Source: Panacagrimonas sp052387335 (GTDB lineage: Bacteria; Pseudomonadota; Gammaproteobacteria; Nevskiales; Nevskiaceae). Taken from it: DNA of 22,323 nt. Under the pieces are notes generated by a model. It worked only from the letters and a program-made list of their open reading frames with translations, searched no databases and was not told where the DNA came from. Positions 15,210 through 22,323 of the stretch are shown piece after piece; the first letter of the stretch is position 1; every line of letters begins with the position of its first letter. The position numbers were made by a program, and so were the translations under genes. Where the stretch lies: contig JBQTJH010000040.1 of the NCBI GenBank assembly GCA_052387335.1, positions 1 to 22,323 on the forward strand. Reading direction: 5' to 3'.

Positions 15210-15968
15210 CTACTCCTTGCCTGCCGCGACCAGTCGCGACCAATCGAAGGCCTCTTTCACAGGAACCGGTGCTGATCGACCGTCCTGCACCTCCAGAGTA
15301 ACCGTTAGCCGGGACGGCAGGAATCCGCTGGGCAACAGCATCTCGCCGCTAAACTCCTGAAACGCCCGGAATGAGAACGCCTGATCGCCGGCCTCGCCCA
15401 CCATCAGGTCAGGCAGTTCCAGGGTCTGCAACTGCTTGCCCACCAGACCCTCGATCTGGAAATTGAAGCGGCCCGCGGCGGTGCGATCGCGACGCACGGG
15501 CTGCACCAGTACCATGTCGTAGCGCCAGATATCGGCGGCTTGGCCCGGCCGCACCGCCAGACGCAGCACGCGCACGCCGGCCCGCGTCTGCTCGGGTGAC
15601 ACGATGTTGCGGTAGAACGCGAGTTGTTCGCGCAGATCGGCCACTTCGTGCTCGAGACTGGTCATCGAGCGCCGCACTGCCTCGCAGGCCTGGATATCGA
15701 TCTCGCAGGAGCGCGCTTCGAAGGTGCTGCGGCCGCGCAGCGTGTCCAGCTCCTGGCGAACGCTGCGCAGTTCCAGGCTCAGCCGCCGGCGTTCTTCGCG
15801 CAACAGTCCGACTTCGGATTTCGGATCGCCGAACAGCGGCTGCGCCGGGTGCACCCGCAGTCGGTAGACGGTATACGCGCCGGCAAGCATCGCCACGATC
15901 ACACCCGCCGCTACCGACCAGCGCAGCCAGGGGCGGTGCTGCCCGACCACGATGCGTGGCTGCGTCAC
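15210..15968 (-). CDS. DUF6776-like inner-membrane coiled-coil protein
   Basis: 252-residue protein of unknown function. It has one N-terminal transmembrane helix (about 18-36, WSVAAGVIVAMLAGAYTVY) after a short cytoplasmic stretch, then a coiled coil of about 50-120 (LLREERRRLSLELRSVRQEL ... SLEHEVADLREQLAFYRNI). A C-terminal beta-rich domain (about 127-240) includes FNFQIEGLVGKQLQTLELP and a final RLTVTLEVQDG. The topology fits a bitopic protein with its coiled coil and C-domain in the periplasm. It sits between argC (6 bp) and a bactofilin gene whose ribosome-binding site it contains. This resembles the membrane partners often found beside bactofilins, but without an M23 peptidase domain. 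The family name is from memory of this synteny; function unknown. Confidence 0.85.
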   Translation of the reverse strand: MTQPRIVVGQHRPWLRWSVAAGVIVAMLAGAYTVYRLRVHPAQPLFGDPKSEVGLLREERRRLSLELRSVRQELDTLRGRSTFEARSCEIDIQACEAVRRSMTSLEHEVADLREQLAFYRNIVSPEQTRAGVRVLRLAVRPGQAADIWRYDMVLVQPVRRDRTAAGRFNFQIEGLVGKQLQTLELPDLMVGEAGDQAFSFRAFQEFSGEMLLPSGFLPSRLTVTLEVQDGRSAPVPVKEAFDWSRLVAAGKE

Positions 15969-15974
15969 GACGAA

Positions 15975-17006
15975 TCAGGGCGCAAGTGCAGGTGATTCCA
16001 GACCCTGGGTTTCGGGGAAGCCGAACATCAGGTTGAAGCACTGCAAAGCCTGACCAGACGCACCTTTCACCAGATTGTCGATCACCGACAGGATCACCAG
16101 GGTCTTTCGGTCCGGAGCGCGATGCAGCGCGATGCGGCAGACATTGGCGCCGCGCACGCTGCGTGTTTCCGGATGCTCGCCGGCCGGCATCACGTCCACG
16201 AACGGTTCGCCCTTGTAGCGCAGTTCGTAAAGGTGCTGGAAATCGGTTTCGGGATCCTTGGGACGCACGTATAGCGTGGCGTGAATGCCGCGGCTCATGG
16301 GCGTCAGATGCGGCACGAAGGTGAGCGACACCGGCTGTTCGGCAAACTTCGTCAGCTGCTGTTCGATCTCCGGCCCGTGACGATGCCCGGACACCGCATA
16401 GGCCTTGAAGCTGTCTGTGGCCTCGCAGTACAGCGAACCAATCTTGGCCTCGCGCCCTGCGCCGCTGACACCGGATTTGCAGTCCGCAATGATGCCGTCG
16501 GTGTGGATGGCACCGAGTTCCAGCAGCGGCATCAAACCCAGTTGCACTGCCGTGGGGTAACAGCCGGGGCTGGCCACCAATCTGGCGTGGGCAATGGCGA
16601 AGCGATCCCATTCCGGCAGGCCGTACACCGCTTCCCGCAACAGATCGAAGGCGGTATGCGGCTGCTTGTACCAGCGCGTGAACACCTCCCGATCCTTGAG
16701 CCGGAAGTCGGCGGACAGGTCGATGATGCGCACGCCGCGTTCGATCAGCTGCGGCGCCATCTGCATGCAGGTGCCGTGCGGCGTGGCGAAGAACACCGCC
16801 TCGCATTTGGACAGACGCTCGATATCCGGCGATTCGAACACGGCCTCGCAATGCCCGCGCAGCTGCGGGAACAGCTGATCGGCACGCTTTCCGGACTCCT
16901 GACGCGAGGTCAGGACCTCGACATGCACGCCGCCGTGAAGCGCGAGCAGGCGCAGAAGTTCGACGCCGGTGTAACCCGTGCCGCCAACGATGCCAACCTT
17001 GATCAT
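15975..17006 (-). CDS. argC: N-acetyl-gamma-glutamyl-phosphate reductase
   Basis: NADPH-dependent reductase making N-acetylglutamate semialdehyde in arginine synthesis; 343 residues, cytoplasmic. The Rossmann motif GGTGYTG (8-14), the active-site segment SPGCYPTA (C149), the SGVSGAGRE loop, HRHGPEIEQ with the catalytic histidine, and PHLTPMSRGI are all present. It is the first gene of the minus-strand operon and is divergent from hemJ across 65 bp. A -10-like TAGAAT on the minus strand (17040-17035), without a clear -35, may be its promoter. No ArgR box was recognised. Ornithine is also the substrate of OlsB encoded elsewhere in the window, but no other arginine gene is present. Firm. Confidence 0.97.
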   Translation of the reverse strand: MIKVGIVGGTGYTGVELLRLLALHGGVHVEVLTSRQESGKRADQLFPQLRGHCEAVFESPDIERLSKCEAVFFATPHGTCMQMAPQLIERGVRIIDLSADFRLKDREVFTRWYKQPHTAFDLLREAVYGLPEWDRFAIAHARLVASPGCYPTAVQLGLMPLLELGAIHTDGIIADCKSGVSGAGREAKIGSLYCEATDSFKAYAVSGHRHGPEIEQQLTKFAEQPVSLTFVPHLTPMSRGIHATLYVRPKDPETDFQHLYELRYKGEPFVDVMPAGEHPETRSVRGANVCRIALHRAPDRKTLVILSVIDNLVKGASGQALQCFNLMFGFPETQGLESPALAP

Positions 17007-17071
17007 GACCGTCCCGACCCATTGAAGGGCCGTTATTCTAGCGGCCCCAACCCCTAGCCCTGCGCAGAACC

Positions 17072-17491
17072 GTGTACGACTGGATCAAGGCGTTTCACAT
17101 CATCTTCATGGTGACCTGGTTTGCCGGGCTGTTTTACCTGCCGCGACTGTTCGTCTATCACACCCAGGTGAGCGCGCCGGCCGAGCACGAGCGCTTCTGC
17201 GTCATGGAGCGCAAGCTCTACGCCCTCATGACGCTCGGCATGTTGCTGACTTGGACCTTCGGCATCTGGCTGCTCACCCTGGTGCCGGAGTACATGAAAA
17301 TGGGCTGGATGCACGCCAAACTGAGTCTGGTGATCGCGTTGTCTGGCTATCACGGCTGGCTCAAGGTGAACCTGCGCAAGTTCGCCGCCGGCACGAACAC
17401 GTATTCGCAGGTGTTTTGGCGCTGGGCCAATGAGGCGCCGGTGCTGGTCCTGTTCGGCGCCGTGATCCTGGTCATCGTCAGGCCGTTCTGA
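17072..17491 (+). CDS. hemJ: Protoporphyrinogen IX oxidase HemJ
   Basis: Small membrane protein of 139 residues for the penultimate step of heme synthesis, oxidising protoporphyrinogen IX. It begins with GTG 17072, giving MYDWIKAFHIIFMVTWFAGLF with the conserved His9 in the first helix. Further helices lie at about 48-72, 80-97 and 120-137. Conserved residues include FYLPRLFVYH, MERKLY, MHAKLSLVIALSGYHGW and RWANEAPVLVL. Synteny next to argC fits other gammaproteobacteria. It ends at a bidirectional terminator shared with bfr. Linked iron genes (bfr, bfd, TonB receptor) follow. Firm. Confidence 0.94.
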   Translation: MYDWIKAFHIIFMVTWFAGLFYLPRLFVYHTQVSAPAEHERFCVMERKLYALMTLGMLLTWTFGIWLLTLVPEYMKMGWMHAKLSLVIALSGYHGWLKVNLRKFAAGTNTYSQVFWRWANEAPVLVLFGAVILVIVRPF

Positions 17492-17496
17492 GCAAA

Positions 17497-17523
17497 AAAA
17501 GACCCCGCGATGCGGGGTCTTTT
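17497..17523. terminator. Bidirectional intrinsic terminator between hemJ and bfr
   Basis: AAAAGACCCCGC (17497-17508), loop GAT, then GCGGGGTCTTTT (17512-17523): a perfect 12-bp stem with an A-tract on the left (extending to 17494) and a T-tract on the right. It starts 6 nt after the hemJ stop and lies 19 nt beyond the bfr stop on the other strand, so it can end both converging transcripts. Confidence 0.93.
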
Positions 17524-17541
17524 GACCGATCTACACCTGGG

Positions 17542-18027
17542 TCAGGAACCGCCCTCCATCTCGCCGCTGGCGGTCTGCACATAATTCTGCAGCCCCATGC
17601 GCTCGATCAGGCCCAGCTGCTCCTCGATGAAGTCGATGTGCTCTTCTTCGCTGTGCTGGATCTCGACCAGCAGCTCGCGGGTGACGTAATCACGCACCGA
17701 CTCGCAGTGCGCGATGGCCTCCTTGTACATGGGGTGCGCTTCCAGCTCGAGCTTGAGATCGCACTCCAGAACTTCCTTGACGTCCTCGCCCAGATACAGC
17801 TTGCCGAGGTCCTGCAGGTTGGGCAGTCCCTCCAAAAACAGGATGCGCTTGATCAGCTTGTCCGCATGCTTCATCTCGTCGATGGACTCCTCGTACTCGT
17901 GCTTGCCGAGTTTCTTGAGGCCCCAGTTGTCCAGCATGCGCGCGTGCAGGAAATACTGGTTGATCGCCGTTAGCTCGTTCTTCAGGGCGAGATTGAGGTA
18001 CTCGAGGACCTTGGCGTCTCCGCGCAT
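17542..18027 (-). CDS. bfr: Bacterioferritin
   Basis: Heme-containing 24-mer ferritin storing iron as ferric mineral in the cytoplasm. The start at ATG 18027 (MRGDAKVLEYLN) fits the family and has GGAG 9 nt upstream; a frame extending to 18066 adds 13 unlikely residues. It has 161 residues. All ferroxidase ligands are at their standard positions (E18, E51, H54, E94, E127, H130), and M52 is the axial heme ligand. bfd lies 133 bp upstream in the same direction, so stored iron could be released by Bfd. The upstream gap holds a weak palindrome-like stretch (CCAGT...ACTGG near 18080-18101) but no clear promoter. It converges on hemJ. Firm. Confidence 0.96.
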   Translation of the reverse strand: MRGDAKVLEYLNLALKNELTAINQYFLHARMLDNWGLKKLGKHEYEESIDEMKHADKLIKRILFLEGLPNLQDLGKLYLGEDVKEVLECDLKLELEAHPMYKEAIAHCESVRDYVTRELLVEIQHSEEEHIDFIEEQLGLIERMGLQNYVQTASGEMEGGS

Positions 18028-18160
18028 GACCGGGCTCCATTTAAGAAGCCGCGAGTCTAGTCGCACAGGTCTATCGAGTCCAGTCTAAGTATCTGAACTG
18101 GATGATTTTTTAACTGATTTTGCGTGCGATTCTCAGGCGCATCGGGCGCGTTCACGCCAT

Positions 18161-18382
18161 TCAGGCGGCCGCGGACGCCATGTCCTGCGCGGGCAGATCA
18201 GCAAGCTTGATCGGCTGAGCAGCCAGTGCGTTGCCGAGCACTTCGCGCGCCTGCGGAACGCACTTTCCGCAGCACGTCCCCAGACCGGTCTCGCGACTCA
18301 GTTCGCGAAGGGACGACAAGCCCTCGCCCACTGCGCGGCGGATGCTCTTGTCCGAAACAGCCTTACAAACGCAGATAATCAT
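18161..18382 (-). CDS. bfd: Bacterioferritin-associated ferredoxin
   Basis: [2Fe-2S] ferredoxin that docks on bacterioferritin and reduces its mineral to mobilise iron under starvation. The start at ATG 18382 (MIICVCKAVSD) gives 73 residues; a frame from 18394 would add MFYS. Ligand cysteines C4 and C6 (CVC) and C38 and C41 (CCGKC) match the Bfd arrangement; C37 is an additional neighbouring cysteine. A good promoter (TTGACA 18419-18414, AATAAT 18398-18393, 15-bp spacer) overlaps the Fur-like site, so expression should rise when iron is low. The C-terminus is somewhat longer and Ala-rich. Firm. Confidence 0.94.
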   Translation of the reverse strand: MIICVCKAVSDKSIRRAVGEGLSSLRELSRETGLGTCCGKCVPQAREVLGNALAAQPIKLADLPAQDMASAAA

Positions 18383-18392
18383 GGAATAGAAC

Positions 18393-18441
18393 ATTATTGT
18401 TAATGAGAACGATTGTCAACGACGTTTGCGTTACCTACAAT
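18393..18441. promoter_or_regulatory. Fur-box-like site with overlapping divergent promoters (bfd and TonB receptor)
   Basis: TGAGAACGATTGTCA (18404-18418) fits a 7-1-7 Fur site (TGATAAT-N-ATTATCA) at 12 of 14 arm positions. Rightward, -35 TTGTCA (18413-18418), 17-bp spacer and -10 TACAAT (18436-18441) serve the receptor. Leftward, -35 TTGACA (18419-18414) and -10 AATAAT (18398-18393) serve bfd. The two -35 boxes overlap on opposite strands within the Fur-like site, so one repressor could close both. Confidence 0.72.
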
Positions 18442-18521
18442 TTCTCGCCCCGCTTTATCGGCGGGTTCCGGTGGCCGACTTCAGCCGCCATAAATTCAAA
18501 TCACGCTCCAGGGGATACACC

Positions 18522-20687
18522 ATGACGCGCGCACGTTTCGGCGGGCTGCTGATCGCCGCCCTCGCCGCACCTGTTTCCGCGACCGAACCTGCGACATCGC
18601 CCTCCACCGCAGTGGCCAAGCTCGAGGTGCTGGATGTCGTTACCGTAGTAGGCAACTCAGACCAGGCTCAAGACGTCCCTGGCGCAGTGACGGTGCTCGA
18701 CAGTGCCGAGCTCGAAGCCAGCCGCGTGGTGACGACCAACGAGGCGCTGCGCAAGGCACCCGGCCTGAATGTGCGTGACGAAGAGGGTTTCGGTCTGCGG
18801 CCGAACATCGGTGTACGCGGTCTGAACCCTACGCGCTCGACCAAAGTGCTGTTGCTCGAGGACGGTATCCCGCTGGCTTACGCGCCCTATGGCGACAACG
18901 CTAGCTATTACCACCCGCCGGTCGACCGCTTCGATCGCATTGAGGTGCTAAAGGGATCGAGCATGAACCTCTACGGGCCGCAGACCATCGGCGCGGTCAT
19001 CAACTACATCACGCCCAACCCGACCCGGGATTTTCAGGGCAAGGTCTCCGTGGCTGGCGGCAACCGCGACTTCTTCGATGCTCAGGGACGTGTCGGCGCA
19101 GAGAATCTGCTGTTCGATTTCGTACGCAAGCAAGGTGATGGCGCGCGCGACAACCTGCACTCGGAGATCGAGGACTACAACATCAAGGCGCTACTCAATC
19201 TGGCCTCAGACCAGACGCTAATCCTGCGCGCCAACCGCTACACCGAAGACTCCGATCTCACCTACTCCGGCCTGAGCGACGCAGAGTTCGCAAATTTCGG
19301 CCGCGAGTACAACCCATTCAAAAACGATACCTTTGATGTCAAGCGCAACGGCGTGTCGGCCTCGCACGAATTGCGCTTCGGCGGCGACGACAGCGTGGTA
19401 ACCCAGCTGTACTACTCCAACTTCTCGCGCGATTGGTGGCGGCAGTCGAGCACCACCACGGACTCTCAGTGCGGCGCGCAATTCACGGCTGATCGCCTCG
19501 CCGGCTTGCGCGTGGAACCCGATACCTGCAACTCCGCGCAAGGCCGCCTGCGCGATTACCACAGTTACGGCGTAGAACCCCGTCTGCGTCTGACCCATGC
19601 ACTCGCCGGGCCGGACAACGAACTGGTGATCGGACTTCGCGCGCACAAGGAAACGCAGAGTCGCCTGCAGGAGAACGGCACCACGCCCACCGCGCGCGAC
19701 GGCGTACGCGTCGAGAACAACCGCCGGGAGACCGAGGCCTACGCTGTGTTCGTACAGAACCGCTTCGGCTTCGGACGTTTCTCGATCACGCCGGGCCTGC
19801 GCTTCGAGTCCATCGACTATCTGCGCCGCAATCGCCTCAACGGTGTCGAAGGCGACGACACGCTAGATGAAATCATCCCCAGCCTGGGCGCGACCTTCGA
19901 GATCAATCCCTCGTACACCGCGTTTGCCTCCGTGCATCGCGGGTTCGCCCCGCCGCGCACCGAGGACATCATCGGCGGCAACGGCGTGGCAGTAGACGTG
20001 GATGCCGAGGACAGCGTGAATGCCGAGATCGGTCTGCGCGGTCGTCCGCACAAGGGCCTGCGCTTCGAGGCGGTCGCGTTCCGCAACGACTTCGACAATC
20101 TCATCGCCGTCGGATCTATCGCCGGCGGTAGCACCCCCCTGTCTCAGGGCAAGGCGGTGTTCGAGGGTTTCGAGCTGTCCGGTCGCGCGGACTTCGGCAA
20201 ATTCATGGACTCGCCGCACAACCCCTTCGTTGCCATTGCCTACACCGCGATTCCCACGGCTGAGTCCGATGGCGCGTTCGAGTGCTTGGTGGTGAGTGGC
20301 GGTTGCACTGCGGTTGGTCAGGCCTTGCCGGGCTCGGCTGACGGCCGTCGCCTGCCCTACGCCCCCAAGAACCTCTTCACCGGCACGCTCGGCTACGCCC
20401 ACCCTGTCGGCTTCGAGGTGCGCGTGGAGGCGGTGTTCATCGACGAGCAGTACGCCGACTTTGCCAACACGCGCGACGCCAGCCCCACCGGCAACGGCCA
20501 GAGCGGCCAGCTCGCTGACTACACGCTCTGGAACGCGGCGCTGAACTGGCGCCTGCCCGGTTCGAAGTGGACGGTGTTCGCCGCCAGCAAGAACCTGGGC
20601 GACAAGACCTACATCGCGGACCGCACGCGCGGTATCCAGACGGGCATGCCGCGCCTGGTGCAGGCCGGTCTGGAATACGAATTCTGA
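18522..20687 (+). CDS. TonB-dependent receptor, FecA-like (ferric siderophore or ferric citrate)
   Basis: Outer-membrane 22-strand barrel importing a ferric chelate with TonB-ExbBD energy. I start at ATG 18522, preceded by AGGGG; it gives 721 residues with signal peptide MTRARFGGLLIAALAAPVSA. An upstream TTG at 18426 lies between the -35 and -10 boxes and cannot be the start. After a TonB-box-like LEVLDVVTVVGN come the plug (about 45-165), with RGLNPTRSTKVLLLEDGIPL, APYGDNASYYHPP, IEVLKG and LYGPQTIGAVINYI, and the barrel ending in the typical GLEYEF. The plug resembles FecA, but no N-terminal signalling domain and no fecIR-type genes are present, so it probably depends on Fur alone. Ligand unknown. 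Confidence 0.93.
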   Translation: MTRARFGGLLIAALAAPVSATEPATSPSTAVAKLEVLDVVTVVGNSDQAQDVPGAVTVLDSAELEASRVVTTNEALRKAPGLNVRDEEGFGLRPNIGVRGLNPTRSTKVLLLEDGIPLAYAPYGDNASYYHPPVDRFDRIEVLKGSSMNLYGPQTIGAVINYITPNPTRDFQGKVSVAGGNRDFFDAQGRVGAENLLFDFVRKQGDGARDNLHSEIEDYNIKALLNLASDQTLILRANRYTEDSDLTYSGLSDAEFANFGREYNPFKNDTFDVKRNGVSASHELRFGGDDSVVTQLYYSNFSRDWWRQSSTTTDSQCGAQFTADRLAGLRVEPDTCNSAQGRLRDYHSYGVEPRLRLTHALAGPDNELVIGLRAHKETQSRLQENGTTPTARDGVRVENNRRETEAYAVFVQNRFGFGRFSITPGLRFESIDYLRRNRLNGVEGDDTLDEIIPSLGATFEINPSYTAFASVHRGFAPPRTEDIIGGNGVAVDVDAEDSVNAEIGLRGRPHKGLRFEAVAFRNDFDNLIAVGSIAGGSTPLSQGKAVFEGFELSGRADFGKFMDSPHNPFVAIAYTAIPTAESDGAFECLVVSGGCTAVGQALPGSADGRRLPYAPKNLFTGTLGYAHPVGFEVRVEAVFIDEQYADFANTRDASPTGNGQSGQLADYTLWNAALNWRLPGSKWTVFAASKNLGDKTYIADRTRGIQTGMPRLVQAGLEYEF

Positions 20688-20694
20688 GGACGCC

Positions 20695-21240
20695 TCAGTA
20701 GCTGGATATGCTGCGGCGCCACTCGCGCTCGAGCCGGTCGATAGAACGCCGCAGCCACAACCGCTGCTCGTAGAGATACGACAACTGCCGGCGGATCTCG
20801 CGCCGCGTTGCGTCTTCTAGCTGCTTATCGATCAGGCGCCGCTCCAGCGCGTCGATGCGGCCGTTGAGTTCAGCAAACTCGGCCTCGAGCTGATAGGTCT
20901 CGGAGCCGAGGTCGTAGGCGGCAAGAAAGTCCGCCTCGGACTCCAGCGGACACACCCGCCCATAGCCACCGCCGCGGCGACCGATGCGATAGCCGTTGTC
21001 GGCGGTGCAGTAGTCGAACAGTCCCGCCTCGTAGCCCTGCAACCAGGCCGAATCGTCTGGCGCAAGGCCGTATTCGGCGCAGGCCTTGCGATGCTCCTCC
21101 ACGCGCGATTCCGGGAACCCCGCGCTACCGTCGCGCGCTCCGAGCTTGACCCAGTTGACGCTGCGGCACTCGGTCTCGTCGAGCGTGGCGCAGCCGCCGA
21201 GCGTGAACGCGGCGAGCAACGCCAGGACCCTAGCCGGCAT
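20695..21240 (-). CDS. DUF2799-type lipoprotein
   Basis: 181-residue protein of unknown function. The N-terminus is a lipoprotein signal (MPARVLALLAAFTLGGCATL) with lipobox LGGC and Cys17 as the lipidated residue. DUF2799-like features follow: CRSVNWVKLGARDGSAGFPE, two further cysteine-bearing stretches (RKACAEYG, FDYCTADNG) and WLQGYEAGL. The C-terminal half (about 115-178) is a charged coiled coil. Its ATG overlaps the end of rppH by 11 nt, so the two are co-translated. It converges on the TonB receptor gene with 7 bp between stops. Cell-envelope location is inferred from the lipobox. Confidence 0.87.
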   Translation of the reverse strand: MPARVLALLAAFTLGGCATLDETECRSVNWVKLGARDGSAGFPESRVEEHRKACAEYGLAPDDSAWLQGYEAGLFDYCTADNGYRIGRRGGGYGRVCPLESEADFLAAYDLGSETYQLEAEFAELNGRIDALERRLIDKQLEDATRREIRRQLSYLYEQRLWLRRSIDRLEREWRRSISSY

Positions 21241-21736
21241 GGGAGTGGGTTCGTTCCCGCGGCGAGATGCCGATCAGCGGCGCCAATTCGCTGAGCGCGG
21301 CGCGGTACACGTCGCGCTTGAACTCCACCACCTCGTCCAGCGGATGCCACCAGTTGACCCAGCGCCAGCCGTCGAATTCGGGCTGTTCGCTGGCGTCGAA
21401 GCGCACCCGGCTCTCCGGGCCGATCAGGCGCAGCACGAACCACTTCTGGCGTTGACCGATGCAGACCCGGCCCTTGTTGCGACGCACGTAATGACTCGGC
21501 AGTCGATAGCTGTGCCAACCCACCGTGCAACCGATCACTTGCACATCGTCGATTCTCAAACCCAGTTCTTCGTACAGCTCGCGGGCCATTGCCTGTTCGG
21601 GCGACTCACCACGCTGAATGCCGCCCTGCGGGAACTGCCAGGCGTCCTGCCGCACACGCTTCGCCCACAGCACCTCGCCGGCCGTATTGGCCACGATGAT
21701 GCCGACATTGGGGCGAAATCCGTCCGAGTCGATCAA
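21230..21736 (-). CDS. rppH: RNA pyrophosphohydrolase
   Basis: Nudix hydrolase that removes pyrophosphate from 5' triphosphate RNA ends and thereby starts mRNA decay. The family N-terminus (M)IDSDGFRPNVGIIVAN is preceded by TTG at 21736 in this genome; I take TTG as the start (168 residues). Upstream in-frame sequence to 21892 does not resemble RppH and would overlap the divergent HAD gene. Family motifs are AWQFPQGGIQRGE, the Nudix box GGIQRGESPEQAMARELYEE (38-57), VGWHSYRLP and the tail FKRDVYRAALSELAP. It overlaps the DUF2799 gene. Pairing with a divergent HAD phosphatase matches other gammaproteobacteria. Firm; start inferred. Confidence 0.92.
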   Translation of the reverse strand: MIDSDGFRPNVGIIVANTAGEVLWAKRVRQDAWQFPQGGIQRGESPEQAMARELYEELGLRIDDVQVIGCTVGWHSYRLPSHYVRRNKGRVCIGQRQKWFVLRLIGPESRVRFDASEQPEFDGWRWVNWWHPLDEVVEFKRDVYRAALSELAPLIGISPRERTHSHAG

Positions 21737-21860
21737 GGCAGAACATCCAGGAGCTTCAGCGCCGATTGTGCCGAGCGTGTCCTGCAAACGAAAGCGAAGC
21801 CGCCGGCGAAAACCCAAGCGAGGTGACAGATGGAACAAGAAACCGGGATCATCATGGCCT

Positions 21861-22323
21861 ATGCGCCTTGCCATCTTTGATCTCGACAACACCCTGCTCG
21901 CAGGCGACAGCGACTATCTCTGGGGCCGATTCTTGGTCGATCAGGGGCTGGTGGACGCGGCGTCGTACGAGCGCGAAAACCAGCGCTTCTACGAGCAATA
22001 CCGCGACGGCACGCTGGATATCGAAGCCTTCTGCCGCTTTTCGTTTGCGCCTCTGGCCGCTCATCCGCTGACCCAGCTGCAGGCCTGGCGCGCCCGATTC
22101 GTCGACGAGCGCATCCTGCCCATCGTCGCCCCGCTAGCCCCGGCACTGCTCGAAAAGCACCGCATTCAGGGCGACGAGCTGTTGATCATGACGGCGACCA
22201 ATCGCTTCATCACCGAACCCATCGCTGAACTGCTTGGCGTGGAAACGCTGATTGCAACCGATCCGGAATTCGTCGATGGCCGCTACACCGGCCAGCTCAG
22301 CGGCACACCGAACTTCCGCGAGG
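21861..22323 (+). CDS. HAD superfamily (SerB-like, subfamily IB) phosphatase, N-terminal part
   Basis: Cytoplasmic phosphatase-like protein cut by the window edge after 154 residues. Motif I is FDLDNTL (nucleophile D7, acid D9), motif II is IMTATNRF (about 139-146), and the helical cap lies between them (YLWGRFLVDQGLVDAASYER ... FYEQYRDGTL). This order and the LIATDPEFVDGRYTGQ stretch fit the HAD-IB family that includes phosphoserine phosphatases and some histidinol-phosphatases. Motifs III and IV would lie to the right. It is divergent from rppH across 124 bp. Substrate cannot be assigned. Confidence 0.9.
   Translation, partial: MRLAIFDLDNTLLAGDSDYLWGRFLVDQGLVDAASYERENQRFYEQYRDGTLDIEAFCRFSFAPLAAHPLTQLQAWRARFVDERILPIVAPLAPALLEKHRIQGDELLIMTATNRFITEPIAELLGVETLIATDPEFVDGRYTGQLSGTPNFRE

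Noticed and set aside
18080..18101. Palindrome-like CCAGT...ACTGG stretch upstream of bfr
   Set aside because: Only the outer 5 bp pair perfectly; no promoter boxes align with it.
18426..18521. TTG-initiated N-terminal extension of the TonB receptor
   Set aside because: The TTG lies between the -35 and -10 boxes, and a good signal peptide with an upstream AGGGG begins at 18522.
1..22323. tRNA, rRNA, CRISPR, integrase or transposase genes
   Set aside because: No spacer-repeat array, no tRNA-like fold with conserved arms, and no mobile-element protein motif was found in any frame read.

Overview
The window is a GC-rich, densely packed bacterial chromosome segment. Gene content and order (opgG-opgH, olsB-olsA, argC followed by a DUF6776-type gene, a bactofilin and erpA, bfd-bfr, rppH beside a HAD phosphatase) point to a gammaproteobacterium, perhaps of the Nevskiales/Xanthomonadales type. 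That placement is inference from gene order, not a search. No rRNA, tRNA, CRISPR array, transposase or prophage gene was seen. Nineteen protein genes are supported; two run off the window edges.

Layout. 1-2431 (minus): an RND efflux pump operon (adaptor, then the N-terminal part of the inner-membrane pump), with a structured repeat inserted between the two genes. 2509-3033 (plus): a divergent MarR-type regulator; a perfect 12-bp palindrome lies in the spacer of the pump promoter. 3100-7154 (plus): opgG-opgH for osmoregulated periplasmic glucans, followed by a 30-bp-arm inverted repeat. 7433-9041 (plus): olsB-olsA for ornithine lipids, preceded by an 11-bp-period array of Pho-box-like units. 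9094-10068 (plus): lipA. 10072-11631 (minus): a GGDEF/EAL protein with an intact EAL active site and a degenerate GGDEF. 11665-11985: second copy of the structured repeat. 11983-17006 (minus, in order of transcription): argC, a DUF6776-like membrane coiled-coil protein, a bactofilin, erpA and pbpC, tightly packed. 17072-17491 (plus): hemJ, converging through a bidirectional terminator on bfr; bfd lies upstream of bfr (both minus). A Fur-box-like site separates bfd from a divergent FecA-like TonB receptor (18522-20687, plus). 20695-21736 (minus): rppH overlapping a DUF2799 lipoprotein gene. 21861 to the end (plus): a HAD phosphatase, partial.

How the parts fit. Most genes serve the envelope (efflux, glucans, ornithine lipids, peptidoglycan, bactofilin) or iron, heme and Fe-S handling (erpA, hemJ, bfr, bfd, TonB receptor, lipA). 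The most unusual finding is a pair of cloverleaf-like repeat elements (1043-1312 and 11665-11985). They share loops and termini, but their stems differ in sequence while still pairing. Each is flanked by TA and sits exactly on the stop codon of the gene before it. Other clear signals are the Pho-box-like array before olsBA, the operator placed inside the pump promoter, and the overlapping divergent promoters on one Fur-like site.
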